From: Paraburkholderia lycopersici
GTDB taxonomy: Bacteria; Pseudomonadota; Gammaproteobacteria; Burkholderiales; Burkholderiaceae
NCBI RefSeq assembly: GCF_900096975.1
Contig: NZ_FMYQ01000031.1
Span: 35,923 to 99,922, forward strand
Length of the DNA: 64,000 nt
Reading direction: 5' to 3'
Positions 53,179 through 62,526 of this stretch are shown here, piece by piece. Every line of letters starts with the position of its first letter. Position 1 is the first letter of the stretch. Made by a program: the position numbers and the translations under genes. The notes under the pieces were generated by a model, which searched no databases, was not told the DNA's origin, and saw only the letters and a list, made by a program, of their open reading frames with translations.

Positions 53179-54435
53179 ATGAACGACAATTTTTCGCGGC
53201 GCCAAGGTGCTCGCGTGCAGGGCGGCGTCCGGGGCGACGCGCCGCAACTTTCCCATCATAGGTTGCCGCGTTTCGGGGCGCGTCCGCGCCGAGCGGTGGC
53301 GGTGGCGGCTGCGCTCTGCGCCTGGGTTTGCGCATCGTTGGCGGCGCGCGCCGCCTGGGCCGCGGACGACGTGCCGGCTTCCGGCGCACACGGTACGTCG
53401 GGGGCGGTGATGGGCGCGTCTCCGCATGCCGCGTCGAGCCCAACTGCTTCGGGTGCGTTGGCGGCTTCCGGCGCGCCGACGGTGCGCCCGGCTTCGCAGG
53501 CGGCTTCGTCCGGGGCGGCATCGGCTGCCTCCGCGTCGGCGCGTGCTTCGGCGGTCCCGGAGGCATCTGGAGGCGCAGAGGCGTCCGCCGCGCCGGCCGC
53601 CTCTGCGCCTCCCGCGCTGACGCTTCCCGTTCACCCAGCGCTCACGCCCGAGCAGGCGGCCGAGGAAACGCGCGACGCGCTCGAAATGCGCAAGCGCTTC
53701 GCGCGCGACGTCGACCGGCGCCTGCGCGTGCCGCTCGCCGACCAGCGCGCCTACGGCGAGCGTCTGCAGGTCGCGCTCGAAGAAGAGGATCTCGGCGCGC
53801 TGGCGGGCGAATTCGTCATCCTCGTCGATCGCAGCGCGAACGTGCAGGCGCTCTTCATCTATTTCCGCGCCTTGCCTGACGAGCCCTGGCAGTTGATCGG
53901 CGCGTCGCCGGTCGCGACGGGCCGCCCCGGCGAGTTCGACCACTTCCTCACGCCGCTCGGCGTGTTCGAGCACACGCCGCTGAACATGGACTTCCGCGCC
54001 GAAGGCACCATGAACCAGAACGGCATACGCGGTTACGGCCGCCGCGACATGCGCATTTACGATCTCGGCTGGGTGGACGGCGAGCGCGGCTGGGGCAAGG
54101 GCGGCTATTCGCAGATGCGCTTCCAGATGCACGCCACCGATCCCGACCGGCTCGAGCCGCTGCTCGGCATCCGCCACTCGAAGGGCTGCGTGCGGATTCC
54201 GGCGCAGCTCAATGCGTTCATCGACCACTACGGCATCATCGACGCCGGGTACCAGGCTCTCGTCGACGCGGGTAAATCGCTGTGGGTGCTCCACTCCGAC
54301 CGTGAAATCACGCCGTGGGCGGGGCGCTTCATCGTCGTGATCGATTCCGGGCGCAAGACGCGTCCCGCATGGTCGCCGGCGCCCGGCGGCAAGGCGCGCG
54401 CGAAGGTGCCGGCCGGCGCGGACACCGCGGACTGA
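53179..54435 (+). CDS. L,D-transpeptidase (YkuD) family protein with a long Ala/Ser linker
   Basis: ATG 53179 gives 418 residues. An N-terminal export signal (RAVAVAAALCAWVCASLAAR) is followed by about 90 low-complexity Ala/Ser/Gly residues and a YkuD domain. Within it are FVILVDRSANVQALFIYFRA, ATGRPGEFDHFLTPLGVFEH and the catalytic IRHSKGCVRIPAQLN with Cys337 (HSxGC). The enzyme would form 3-3 cross-links or anchor proteins to peptidoglycan in the periplasm. The linker probably spans from membrane to wall. The spacing is longer than in ErfK/YbiS, so the substrate is open. Confidence 0.85.
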   Translation: MNDNFSRRQGARVQGGVRGDAPQLSHHRLPRFGARPRRAVAVAAALCAWVCASLAARAAWAADDVPASGAHGTSGAVMGASPHAASSPTASGALAASGAPTVRPASQAASSGAASAASASARASAVPEASGGAEASAAPAASAPPALTLPVHPALTPEQAAEETRDALEMRKRFARDVDRRLRVPLADQRAYGERLQVALEEEDLGALAGEFVILVDRSANVQALFIYFRALPDEPWQLIGASPVATGRPGEFDHFLTPLGVFEHTPLNMDFRAEGTMNQNGIRGYGRRDMRIYDLGWVDGERGWGKGGYSQMRFQMHATDPDRLEPLLGIRHSKGCVRIPAQLNAFIDHYGIIDAGYQALVDAGKSLWVLHSDREITPWAGRFIVVIDSGRKTRPAWSPAPGGKARAKVPAGADTAD

Positions 54436-54467
54436 GCGTCTGGCCCGGCGAGGGCGCGGCCGCCGCG

Positions 54468-55388
54468 TCAGGCCGATTCACCGCGCCAGGCGCGTCGGGC
54501 AATCAGCACGCCTGCGAGCGCGACGCCGAAGCCCGCCATTTGCGTGGGCGTGAGCGTTTCGCCGAACAGCAGCCAGCTTTCGAGCGCCGCGAGCGGCGGC
54601 GCGAGAAAGAGCAGCGCCGTGGCGCGCGCGGCGTCGCCGTGGCGCACCATCCAGACGAGCAGCGTCACGCCCGCGCCCGAGAGCATCGCAATACCCCACG
54701 CCAGCGAGAACCATAAGGTCGGCGACGCGGTCCAGCGCGTCTCGCCGAGCACGAGCGCGAGCGCGGCGGCGACGACAGCCGCGCCGGCGTTCTGCACGGC
54801 GCTCGCGCTGCGAATGTCGGCTCGGGCGAGCGAGGTTTTCTGATAAAGCGTGCCCGCCGTGATCGAGCCCACCGCCGCCACCGCCACGATCACCACAAGT
54901 AGCGGATTCGCGTGACCATGCGCGGCGTTGGTGCCGGCGAGCGCGCCGCCAGTGGCATGCAGGGCGGCGCGCAGCTTTGGGCTCAGCACGAGCACGACGC
55001 CCGCGAGGCCGAGCGACATGCCTGTCCAGCGCCTCGGCGGCAGGCGCTCGCCGAACAGGCGCGCCGCGATCGCGGCCGTGAGCAGGGGCTGGAGCGCGCC
55101 GAGCAGCGCCATCACGCCCGCGCTCAGGCCTTGTGCGACCGCCCAGTATCCCGCGCCGAGATACACGCCCTGAAGCAGCGCGCCGGCGAGCAGATGCTTG
55201 CCGATTTCGCGTCCGCGCGGCCAGGGTGCGCGCAGGGCCAGCGCCACGATTGCGAACAACGCAGCCGTGCCGGCGAAGCGGGCGAGCAGGAACAGGTTGG
55301 GATCGGCGTAGGGCGCGATGGCGCGCGCGACGACGAAACCCGTCGACCACAGGGCGACGAACAGGGCGGGGGCGATTGAGGCGAGCAT
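54468..55388 (-). CDS. DMT superfamily (EamA) transporter
   Basis: A 306-residue inner-membrane protein with ten hydrophobic helices in two EamA repeats: LFVALWSTGFVVARAIAPYA, GALLQGVYLGAGYWAVAQGL and LLFLAPPLAALESWLLFGE with a final helix FGVALAGVLIARRAW. Such carriers export amino acids or small metabolites. There is no regulator beside it. It is convergent with the L,D-transpeptidase gene (32 bases between stops). Confidence 0.92.
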   Translation of the reverse strand: MLASIAPALFVALWSTGFVVARAIAPYADPNLFLLARFAGTAALFAIVALALRAPWPRGREIGKHLLAGALLQGVYLGAGYWAVAQGLSAGVMALLGALQPLLTAAIAARLFGERLPPRRWTGMSLGLAGVVLVLSPKLRAALHATGGALAGTNAAHGHANPLLVVIVAVAAVGSITAGTLYQKTSLARADIRSASAVQNAGAAVVAAALALVLGETRWTASPTLWFSLAWGIAMLSGAGVTLLVWMVRHGDAARATALLFLAPPLAALESWLLFGETLTPTQMAGFGVALAGVLIARRAWRGESA

Positions 55389-55607
55389 CGGTGTCGGAAG
55401 CGGGCATGCGCTCGCGCGGCGCCCAGGAGTCGCGAAAGGCTCGGAGTATGGCGTGACGCCCCTGCTGCGGTCTTGTTCAGGACTGCACTGCTGTGCGAGC
55501 GCGCTACATCGGGCGCGGTCGTCGGCTCACTGTTAGTGTGCAACTAACGGCCAGCCCCGCGCTGCGCTCGCCAATGCAAACATCGCGTTGCGGCATGCCG
55601 ACGAAGA

Positions 55608-57179
55608 TCAGCCGCCAAAGAAGACTGCCGTCGCGCCTATCAGGCCCCCGCACAATGCGCATGCAAGCAGCAGCGCACGCGTGCGCCGATGCTCGCGGCG
55701 CCATGCAGCGAGCAGGGCGGCCTGCGAGGCCTGGCCGGGCGCGGTGCCGGGGCCCGTTTTCGCGCGATGCTCGAAGTAGCGAAACAGCGTTTGCGGTACG
55801 CGTGGCGCGATCTGCGCGAGGTGCGGCAGCTCCTGCGAAAGCCGCCGGATCCAGCCGTGGCGCCCGAGATCGCGCCGCGCGATCCCGGCGAGCGTGTGCT
55901 GGGCGATGCCCCAGGCATCGACGCCCGGATGGATCGAGCGCGCCAGTGCCTCGGCCTGGCCAAACGCGCGTTGCGCCGCCACGAGGCGCGGCGACACCTC
56001 GCCTCCGAACGGCTGCACCGAATGCAGCAGATGATGGAACAGCGCACCCGCGCTGCGCTCGTCCGTGTTGCTCGCGAAATGCGCTTCGCTGCGCGTGCGC
56101 AACTCGGCCTCGATCTGCTCGGTGCGCGCGTGCGCGGGCACATGGCCCGCCACGTGGTGCAATGTTGCCAGCCGCCCGTAATCCTGTTCGAACAGCGCCG
56201 TTGCGCCGTGCACGAAGAATTCACGCTCGGGCGAGGATAGACTCGTCATCAGCGAGGCGCCCGCGAGCACGAGCCGGCCGCGCGTTTCGGGCTCGACGCT
56301 CACGGCGACGCGCCGGGCATCGAGCGCCGCATGGAAGAAACCGTGCTCGAACGCCTGGCGCGTGACCACTTCGATCAGATGCGCAGCCACCTGCGTGACG
56401 TTGATGTGATGCCCGGCGAGCCCGGCGATGTCGGTTGCGCGCACGGTGTCGATGTGCTGCACGGCGATCGTCTGCGCGGTGCAGAGGTCCCAGATCACGT
56501 CGGGAACGACGATGCGCGGATCGTCGCCAAGCTGATGCCCGCTCTGGCTCAGGTTCGCAGCCTGGGCGCGCAGATCGAAACGGCGCTGCAGATCTTCGCG
56601 CAGCGCCTGCGCGAGCGCGCGCAACCGGAGCCTGCGCGCGGCGCGCGAAAAGCGCTCCATCCACCGGGCCACGGCGCATAGCAGCGCGGCGTCGTCGTCG
56701 GCTTCCTGGACCTGTTTCGTGCGCAGCAGGCGCAGCGTGATCGTCTGGTGACCGTTCACCGGCAGCGCAAGCCGCGCGATGTGCGTCTGTTCGCACCAGC
56801 CGTTGTGAGCGGGCGTGGGGCCGATCCACGTGAGCAGCGTTTCGGGCGGCTTGCCGAGCGCGGCGCGCAGCGCGGCATCGAGCGCTTCGCCGGCAAGCGG
56901 TTCTTCGAAATGTTCGATGGCGTCGATGGCGTCGTGCAACGTCGCGCCCGCGAGTTCGGGGCGCGTGGCGAGCGTTTGCGCGAAGGCTGCGGCGAGCGGC
57001 GCGAGACGTGGCAGCGAACCTTGAAGACGCGAGGCGAAGCGCGGGTTGCCGTGCAGGCTCGATGCGAGCGTGACGAACCAGTGCAGCTTGTGATGCTCGG
57101 GCGCGGCGAGCCAGAACAGCCTGATGCCATAACGCAGCGCACAAAACAGCAGACGCAATTGACGAAATCGTGAACGCAT
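55608..57179 (-). CDS. UbiB/AarF (ABC1)-like protein lacking kinase residues
   Basis: ATG 57179 (MRSRFRQLRLLFCALRYGIR) follows GGA by five bases; ATG 57200 is possible. The 523 residues follow the UbiB layout: LAPLAAAFAQTLATRPEL in place of the KxGQ motif, then DLRAQAANLSQSG, VVPDVIWDLCTAQTIAVQHI, AFEHGFFHAALDARRVAVSV where HADMHPGN is expected, and LAGASLMTSLS where the DFG-like IDxGxVG is expected. A C-terminal membrane helix (ALLLACALCGGLIGATAVFF) is kept. The Lys-x-Gly-Gln, catalytic Asp/Asn and metal Asp are all lost. It is an intact frame, so a pseudokinase, perhaps lipid- or quinone-binding, is likelier than a pseudogene. Confidence 0.72.
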   Translation of the reverse strand: MRSRFRQLRLLFCALRYGIRLFWLAAPEHHKLHWFVTLASSLHGNPRFASRLQGSLPRLAPLAAAFAQTLATRPELAGATLHDAIDAIEHFEEPLAGEALDAALRAALGKPPETLLTWIGPTPAHNGWCEQTHIARLALPVNGHQTITLRLLRTKQVQEADDDAALLCAVARWMERFSRAARRLRLRALAQALREDLQRRFDLRAQAANLSQSGHQLGDDPRIVVPDVIWDLCTAQTIAVQHIDTVRATDIAGLAGHHINVTQVAAHLIEVVTRQAFEHGFFHAALDARRVAVSVEPETRGRLVLAGASLMTSLSSPEREFFVHGATALFEQDYGRLATLHHVAGHVPAHARTEQIEAELRTRSEAHFASNTDERSAGALFHHLLHSVQPFGGEVSPRLVAAQRAFGQAEALARSIHPGVDAWGIAQHTLAGIARRDLGRHGWIRRLSQELPHLAQIAPRVPQTLFRYFEHRAKTGPGTAPGQASQAALLAAWRREHRRTRALLLACALCGGLIGATAVFFGG

Positions 57180-57371
57180 GAATTCCAGGATCGGCCCCAT
57201 GTTCGGCAAAGCGGGCGTCGCGCAAGCGCGCGCGGTCCCCACGAGATTAGCAGGGATGCGCGGGCGATGGCAGTGCACGCTCGTTCGGCGCGTGCGTAAT
57301 ACAATACGGCGGCTTTTACGAATTCAAGCGTTCCCCACGCGTTTTTCCACGCACGACCCGCGCCCACCGAG

Positions 57372-58127
57372 ATGCTCGCAGAACAACGTCACCAATACAT
57401 CCTCTCGCAAGTGAACCGGACCGGCGCGCTCTCAGTGGCGGATCTCGTGCGCGAACTGCGTGTTTCGCGCGAGACGATCCGGCGCGACCTCAATACGCTC
57501 GCAGCGCGCGGCCTGCTCGTGACGACTCATGGCGGCGCGCTCTCCAGCGACCGCCGCGAGCCCGATCTCGACGTGCGCGAAGCCGCCAACGCGAGCGCCA
57601 AGCGCGCGATCGGCGAGCGCGCGGCGGAGTTCGTGCCCGATGGCGCCTCTCTCATCATCGATTCGGGCAGCACTACGCATGCGCTCGCGCGCGCGCTCAC
57701 CGACCGTCATCGGCTCACGGTCTATACCAACGACTGGCGCATCGCGCTGTTGCTCGGGCGCCGCAACGAGAACCGCGTGACGCTGCTGGGCGGCGAGCTG
57801 TCCGATCACGAGGAAGCGACCTTCGGCCTCGACACCGTGCAGCAGCTTTCCCAGTATCACGCCGATTTCGCGTTCGTCGGCGCGGGCGGCATCACGGCCG
57901 ACGGCTGGCTCACCGACTACTCGCGCATGGTCGCCGAAGTACGCAGCCGCATGCTCGCGGCCGCGGCCTGTCCGGTCATCGTCGCCGACCATTCGAAGTT
58001 CGGGCGCGTGACGCCCGTGCGCATCAACGGCTTCGAGCACGCGCGCTACGTCATCACTGAGCTTGCGCCCGAAAAGGGCGTTGCCCGCGCGATTGCCGCG
58101 CGCGGGCCAGAGCTCGTCATCGCCTGA
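57372..58127 (+). CDS. DeoR/GlpR family transcriptional regulator
   Basis: A 251-residue protein. The N-terminal DeoR helix-turn-helix is MLAEQRHQYILSQVNRTGAL, SVADLVRELRVSRETIRRDL and NTLAARGLLVTTHGGAL. The sugar-phosphate-isomerase-like sensor domain has GASLIIDSGSTTHALARAL, ADFAFVGAGGITADGWLTD and PVIVADHSKFGRVTPVRING. Members bind phosphorylated metabolites. It lies 400 bases before the AEP transporter genes on the same strand, so control of phnSTUV by an AEP catabolite is plausible but unproven. Confidence 0.9.
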   Translation: MLAEQRHQYILSQVNRTGALSVADLVRELRVSRETIRRDLNTLAARGLLVTTHGGALSSDRREPDLDVREAANASAKRAIGERAAEFVPDGASLIIDSGSTTHALARALTDRHRLTVYTNDWRIALLLGRRNENRVTLLGGELSDHEEATFGLDTVQQLSQYHADFAFVGAGGITADGWLTDYSRMVAEVRSRMLAAAACPVIVADHSKFGRVTPVRINGFEHARYVITELAPEKGVARAIAARGPELVIA

Positions 58128-58531
58128 CCGTTCCCCCCGCCGCGGCTGCCGCCGCTTTTGCCTGCCCCCGGACCGTCTGCATGCCTGCCCTTGCCGCGCC
58201 GGCAGGACGCTTTCGTCGCGATGCGACTTGTCGAATATTGGCGATTTGTGGACTTTTTTGCAAAACGCCACAATCGTCATGCGCGTGTCATCAAAACCTG
58301 TGATTCTTGCGGGGCCCGTCCAGACGGGCCGGCAAGCGAGGCGGACGGCAACTCCGCACCTCGCCGCGCCGGCCGGTTGCAGGCGGAACGCGTCGGATTG
58401 CAGACAATCTGCAATCTGCGGCGCGACACCGCCAGGCGGCGCGGTCCGCTGACGTTCGAATCGTTCGATCCATTCAATCACAAACGCATCGGGTATCCCC
58501 GAGCAACTGGTTTTTGCCTTCGGAGAGTGAC
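58128..58531 (+). promoter_or_regulatory. Leader region of the phn transport operon with two dyads
   Basis: This 400-base gap holds no gene. It contains ATTGCAGA (58397-58404) / TCTGCAAT (58408-58415), a perfect 8-bp inverted repeat with a three-base centre, and GGCCCGTC (58313-58320) / GACGGGCC (58323-58330), a tight GC hairpin. The first is a good operator candidate for the DeoR- or GntR-type regulators that flank the operon; the second may be a hairpin terminating or attenuating upstream transcription. GGAGAG before ATG 58532 is the ribosome site. Confidence 0.5.
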
Positions 58532-59614
58532 ATGAACCACACGAAAATCCATCGCGCGGGTTTTGCACGCAAGCTGCTGCCGATGGCGGCCGCCGCGGCG
58601 CTGCTGGGCGCGGCAATGAGCGCGCACGCCGCCGACGCCGTCGTGCTGTACACGGCCGACGGCCTCGAAAATCTCTACCGCGACGTGCTGCCGGCCTTCG
58701 AGAAGAAAGAAGGCGTGAAGGTCAACATCGTGACGGCGGGCAGCGGCGAAGTGGTGAACCGCGCGAACGTCGAAAAGGATTCGCCGAAGGCCGACGTGAT
58801 CGTCACGCTGCCGCCGTTCATCCAGCAGGCGCAGCAAAGCGGCCTGCTCGAGCCGTACCAGAGCGTGAACTACAAGAACGTGCCGGCGATCGCGAAGGCG
58901 ACGGACGGCTCGTGGGCGACGTTCGTGAACAACTACTTTTCGTTCGCGATCAACCCCGACGTCGTGAAGAACCAGCCGAAGACGTTTGCCGACCTGCTGC
59001 ACCCGGACTACACGGGCAAGGTCGCCTACTCGAACCCGGCCACGGCCGGCGACGGCATGGCCGTGATCATCCTCACGACTTCGCTGATGGGCGAGGACAA
59101 GGCGTTCGACTACCTCAAGAAGCTCGAGCAGAGCGCGAAGTTCCACACCAAGGGCACGGGCTATCTCGACGTGCTGCTCTCGCGCAACGAAATCGCGGTG
59201 GCCAACGGCGACCTGCAGATGGATCTCGACGACGCAGCCAACGGCGGCCTTTCGCTCAAGCCGATCTTCCTCGCGGCCGATTCCAGCGGCCATCCCACGA
59301 CGTTCCAGCTGCCGTACGCGATCGGCCTGATCAAGAACGGCCCGAACCAGGCCGAAGGCAAGAAGCTGATCGATTATCTGATGTCGACGGACGTGCAGTC
59401 GAAGGTGCCCGACATCTTCGGTATTCCGGCCCGCACGGACGTGGCGCTCACGGGCAAGAACGGCGCGGCGGTCAAGCAGGCCATCGAGGGCGTGAAGCTG
59501 ATTCCGGTGGACTGGAACCAGGTGATGGCGAAGAAAGCCGACTGGACGACGCGCTGGAAGAATGAAGTGATCGGCTCGTCGGGCAAGCAGACCGAAGTCG
59601 TGAAGCCGAAATAA
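58532..59614 (+). CDS. phnS: 2-Aminoethylphosphonate ABC transporter, periplasmic binding protein
   Basis: A 360-residue precursor with a Sec signal (KLLPMAAAAALLGAAMSAHA then AD). The mature protein is an iron/polyamine-type (Fbp-like) binding protein: VVLYTADGLENLYRDVLPAF, VNIVTAGSGEVVNRANVEKD, DYTGKVAYSNPATAGDGMAV and FGIPARTDVAL. This pattern belongs to the PhnS family of AEP-binding proteins in the phnSTUV system. It captures AEP in the periplasm for the downstream permeases. Start ATG 58532 has GGAGAG upstream; the open frame before it has no family similarity. Confidence 0.9.
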   Translation: MNHTKIHRAGFARKLLPMAAAAALLGAAMSAHAADAVVLYTADGLENLYRDVLPAFEKKEGVKVNIVTAGSGEVVNRANVEKDSPKADVIVTLPPFIQQAQQSGLLEPYQSVNYKNVPAIAKATDGSWATFVNNYFSFAINPDVVKNQPKTFADLLHPDYTGKVAYSNPATAGDGMAVIILTTSLMGEDKAFDYLKKLEQSAKFHTKGTGYLDVLLSRNEIAVANGDLQMDLDDAANGGLSLKPIFLAADSSGHPTTFQLPYAIGLIKNGPNQAEGKKLIDYLMSTDVQSKVPDIFGIPARTDVALTGKNGAAVKQAIEGVKLIPVDWNQVMAKKADWTTRWKNEVIGSSGKQTEVVKPK

Positions 59615-59646
59615 GTACATGTCATCGAGCAATACCTGAGCAGGAG

Positions 59647-60765
59647 ATGAACCCGGTGAATACCGCAAGCCTCGCGCCGGCCGGCATGGCCCGCGCGCTA
59701 CCGGATGTGTCCGGACTGACCGATACGACGGACGCGCGCGGCGCGGCGGGCGTGCGGATCGATCACCTGAGCGTGCGCTTCGGCGCGCGCACCGTGCTCG
59801 ACGATCTGTCGCTCACGATCCGGCGCGGCGAACTGTTGACCGTGCTGGGCCGCAGCGGCTGCGGCAAGACCACCTTGCTGCGCTTCATCGCCGGGTTCAT
59901 CGAAGCCGATGGACTTGCGGGCTCGCTCACCGTGGCGGGCCGCGACCTGACCCATGTGCCGCCGCATCGGCGCAACCTGGGTCTGCTGTTCCAGAGCTAC
60001 GCGCTTTTTCCGCACCTCTCGGTGTTCGAGAATGTCGCGTTCGGGTTGAAAGCGCGCCGCGTGCCGTCGCGCGACATCGCCCGGCGCGTGGCCGACGCGC
60101 TCAAGCTCGTGCAGCTCGGCGACGCGGGCCACGTCATGCCCGCGCAGCTCTCGGGCGGCATGCAGCAGCGCGTGGCGCTCGCGCGCGCGCTCGTGATCGA
60201 GCCCGACGTGCTGCTGCTCGACGAGCCGCTTTCGGCGCTCGACGCCAATCTGCGCGCCTCGGTGCGCTCCGAACTGAAGGCGCTGCACGAGCGTCTGCCC
60301 GATCTGACGATCGTCTGCGTGACGCACGATCAGGACGACGCACTCGTGCTCTCCGACCGCACGCTGCTGATGCGCGATGGCCACATCGCGCAACTCGGCA
60401 CGCCGCAGGAACTCTACGACACGCCCAACGACGCCTACGTGGCGCGCTATCTGGGCGCCGCGAACCTGCTGCCGCCGAACGTCGCGTTCCCGGTGGGCGA
60501 CGCGCGCCACGACGCGCGCGACAAGCTCGCGTGCCTGCGCCCCGAAAGCCTGCGCATCGTGCCGCTCGGCGAAGGGGCGCTACACGGCACGATCGAGTCG
60601 GTCGAATGGTATGGCTCGGTGCTGTCGGTCCCGGTGCTGCTCGACGCGATGCCCAATGAACCGGTGCTCGTCACCATGCAGCGCGGCCACGGCATGGCGC
60701 CGGCGAAAGGCATGCGCGTGTCCCTGCGTTACGAGGCTGACGATGTCGTCCTTATCAACCCCTGA
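59647..60765 (+). CDS. phnT: 2-Aminoethylphosphonate ABC transporter, ATP-binding protein
   Basis: A 372-residue ABC ATPase with Walker A GRSGCGKTT, the Q-loop LLFQSYALFPHLSVFENVAF, signature AQLSGGMQQRVALARAL, Walker B VLLLDEPLSALDANLRA and switch His in VCVTHDQDDA. The C-terminal TOBE-like domain (LACLRPESLRIVPLGEG) is typical of PotA/PhnT. AGGAG directly abuts ATG 59647, so GTG 59656, nine bases downstream, may be the true start. It overlaps phnU by 23 bases. It powers AEP import. Confidence 0.93.
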   Translation: MNPVNTASLAPAGMARALPDVSGLTDTTDARGAAGVRIDHLSVRFGARTVLDDLSLTIRRGELLTVLGRSGCGKTTLLRFIAGFIEADGLAGSLTVAGRDLTHVPPHRRNLGLLFQSYALFPHLSVFENVAFGLKARRVPSRDIARRVADALKLVQLGDAGHVMPAQLSGGMQQRVALARALVIEPDVLLLDEPLSALDANLRASVRSELKALHERLPDLTIVCVTHDQDDALVLSDRTLLMRDGHIAQLGTPQELYDTPNDAYVARYLGAANLLPPNVAFPVGDARHDARDKLACLRPESLRIVPLGEGALHGTIESVEWYGSVLSVPVLLDAMPNEPVLVTMQRGHGMAPAKGMRVSLRYEADDVVLINP

Positions 60766-61657
60766 TTCCGCCCTGACGTTGCCCGGCGCCGACGCGCACG
60801 CAGCCGCCGTGCGTCGTCGCGAACGGCGCGCGCAATGGCATATCGCCTTCCTGCTCGTGTTCGTGCTCGGGCCGCTCGTCGTTTATCCGCTCGTGCGCCT
60901 CGTGCTGCTGAGTCTGTCGGGTGCGCACGGTCTGGGTTTCCACGCCTACGGGACGTTCTTCGGCAACCCCGATTCGCGCGGCGTGATCGTCACGACGTTG
61001 TGGATCCTGTTCTTGAGCGCGGGCCTCGCTTCGGTGCTTGGCGTCGCGCTTGCCGCGTTGCTGTTCTTCAAGCCGTTTCCCGGCGCGCGGCTCGTCACGC
61101 GCTTTCTCGAGCTGTTCGTGGCGTTTCCGTCGTTTCTTGTCGCGTTCACGCTGATCTTTCTATACGGCTCGCAGGGCTCCGTGAGCATCGGGCTGCAGCG
61201 GCTCTTCCATCTGCAGGCGCCGCCGCTCGATTTCCTGTTCGGCATCGGCGGCGTGGTGCTCGCGGAAGTGGTGTTCTACGCGCCGTTCGTCGTGCGTCCG
61301 ACGCTCGCCGCATTCGCGCTGCTCGACATGCGCCTGGTCGAAGCCGCACGCAGTCTCGGCGCGAACGGCCGCATGGTCGCCCTGCGCGTGATCTTGCCGC
61401 TCGCGTGGCCCGGCATCGCAGCGGGCACGATCCTGTGCTTCCTGCTCACGTTCAACGAGTTCGGCATCCTGCTCGTGCTCGGCAGCGCGCACCTCGTCAC
61501 GCTGCCGGTCGCGATCTACAGCTCGGCCACGGTCGATCTCGATCTGCCGACAGCCGCCGCCGGCGCCGTGGTCATGCTCGCGATGTCGCTTTCCCTGTAT
61601 GCGCTATATCGGCGCGTGAATCGCCGCAGTCATGGAGGCGCGCGCAATGTCAACTAA
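60743..61657 (+). CDS. phnU: 2-Aminoethylphosphonate ABC transporter, permease 1
   Basis: ATG 60743 (MSSLSTPDSALTLPGADAHA) gives 304 residues, starting inside the end of phnT. Six membrane helices include WHIAFLLVFVLGPLVVYPLV and the binding-protein-dependent transport EAA loop EAARSLGANGRMVALRVILP, which contacts the ATPase. It belongs to the PhnU/CysTW-like permease family. It forms the channel with PhnV. The 23-base overlap with phnT and the overlap with phnV indicate translational coupling. Confidence 0.92.
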   Translation: MSSLSTPDSALTLPGADAHAAAVRRRERRAQWHIAFLLVFVLGPLVVYPLVRLVLLSLSGAHGLGFHAYGTFFGNPDSRGVIVTTLWILFLSAGLASVLGVALAALLFFKPFPGARLVTRFLELFVAFPSFLVAFTLIFLYGSQGSVSIGLQRLFHLQAPPLDFLFGIGGVVLAEVVFYAPFVVRPTLAAFALLDMRLVEAARSLGANGRMVALRVILPLAWPGIAAGTILCFLLTFNEFGILLVLGSAHLVTLPVAIYSSATVDLDLPTAAAGAVVMLAMSLSLYALYRRVNRRSHGGARNVN

Positions 61658-62522
61658 TCCCGTCGCCGGTTCGGACCGCATCGCGCTGCCGCCGAAGCAT
61701 CTTCGGGCGCGGCCTGTCGAGCGCGGCCTCTTTGCGCGTATCGTCGGCGGCGCGCTGCTGGCTTTCGCCGCGCTGCTGTGCGTCTGGCTCTTCGTATTGC
61801 CCGTGCTCGTCGTCGCGTTGTCGAGCGTCGCGTCGCACTGGTCGGGCACGATCTTCCCCGACGGTTTCAGCATGCGCTGGTTCGAGCGCCTCGGTTCGAG
61901 CGATTTCGATGCGCTCGCAACGAGTCTCGAAGTGGGTTTCGGTGTCGCGGTGCTCGGCACGGCGCTCGGCCTGTGGCTTGCGCTTGCGCTCGAAGGGCGC
62001 GACCGGCGCGGCCTCGGCGCAATCGTCGACACGCTCGCGATGGTGCCCAACGGTGTGCCGAGCGTGGTGCTCGGTCTCGCGGTGCTGATCGCCTATCACA
62101 AGGCGCCCGTGGATCTGTCGAGCTCGGCCGCCATCGTCGTGTTCGTGCAGCTCGCGCTGGTGCTGCCGTTCTGCTATCGATGCGCCGCGGCGGCGCTGCG
62201 TCCCGAGCTGACCGTGCTGCGCGAAGCGGCCGCGAGCCTCGGTGCGCCGCCCTCGATGGTGCTGCGCCGCGTGGTGCTGCCGCAGCTCGTGCCGGCCATC
62301 CGCGCGAGTCTCGCGCTGGGTTTCGCGCTTTCGCTCGGCGAACTGGGCGCGACGCTCACGGTGTATCCGCCGGGTTTCGCGACGGTGCCGATCGTCGTGG
62401 TGGGCGCGGTCGAGCGCGGTTACTACCTGCCGGCCTCGGCGCTCTCGCTGATCCTGCTGATCGTCTCGCTGGCGGCGCTGCTGTTGATCGCTGCGCGCGT
62501 GCCGCGTCGGCGAGCGGACTGA
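61647..62522 (+). CDS. phnV: 2-Aminoethylphosphonate ABC transporter, permease 2
   Basis: ATG 61647 (MSTNPVAGSDRIALPPKHLR) is preferred over 61632 because GGAGG sits seven bases before it; the product is 291 residues. Six helices begin with IVGGALLAFAALLCVWLFVL, and the EAA loop is REAAASLGAPPSMVLRRVVL. It pairs with PhnU as the second half of the AEP channel. It overlaps phnU by eleven bases, and the GntR-type regulator gene follows after four bases. Confidence 0.92.
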   Translation: MSTNPVAGSDRIALPPKHLRARPVERGLFARIVGGALLAFAALLCVWLFVLPVLVVALSSVASHWSGTIFPDGFSMRWFERLGSSDFDALATSLEVGFGVAVLGTALGLWLALALEGRDRRGLGAIVDTLAMVPNGVPSVVLGLAVLIAYHKAPVDLSSSAAIVVFVQLALVLPFCYRCAAAALRPELTVLREAAASLGAPPSMVLRRVVLPQLVPAIRASLALGFALSLGELGATLTVYPPGFATVPIVVVGAVERGYYLPASALSLILLIVSLAALLLIAARVPRRRAD

Positions 62523-62526
62523 GCGG

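Noticed and set aside
58284..58305. Pho-box-like TGTCAT ... TGTGAT upstream of phnS
   Set aside because: The two half-sites start thirteen bases apart instead of the eleven needed for a PhoB box, and the second half is TGTGA, not TGTCA.
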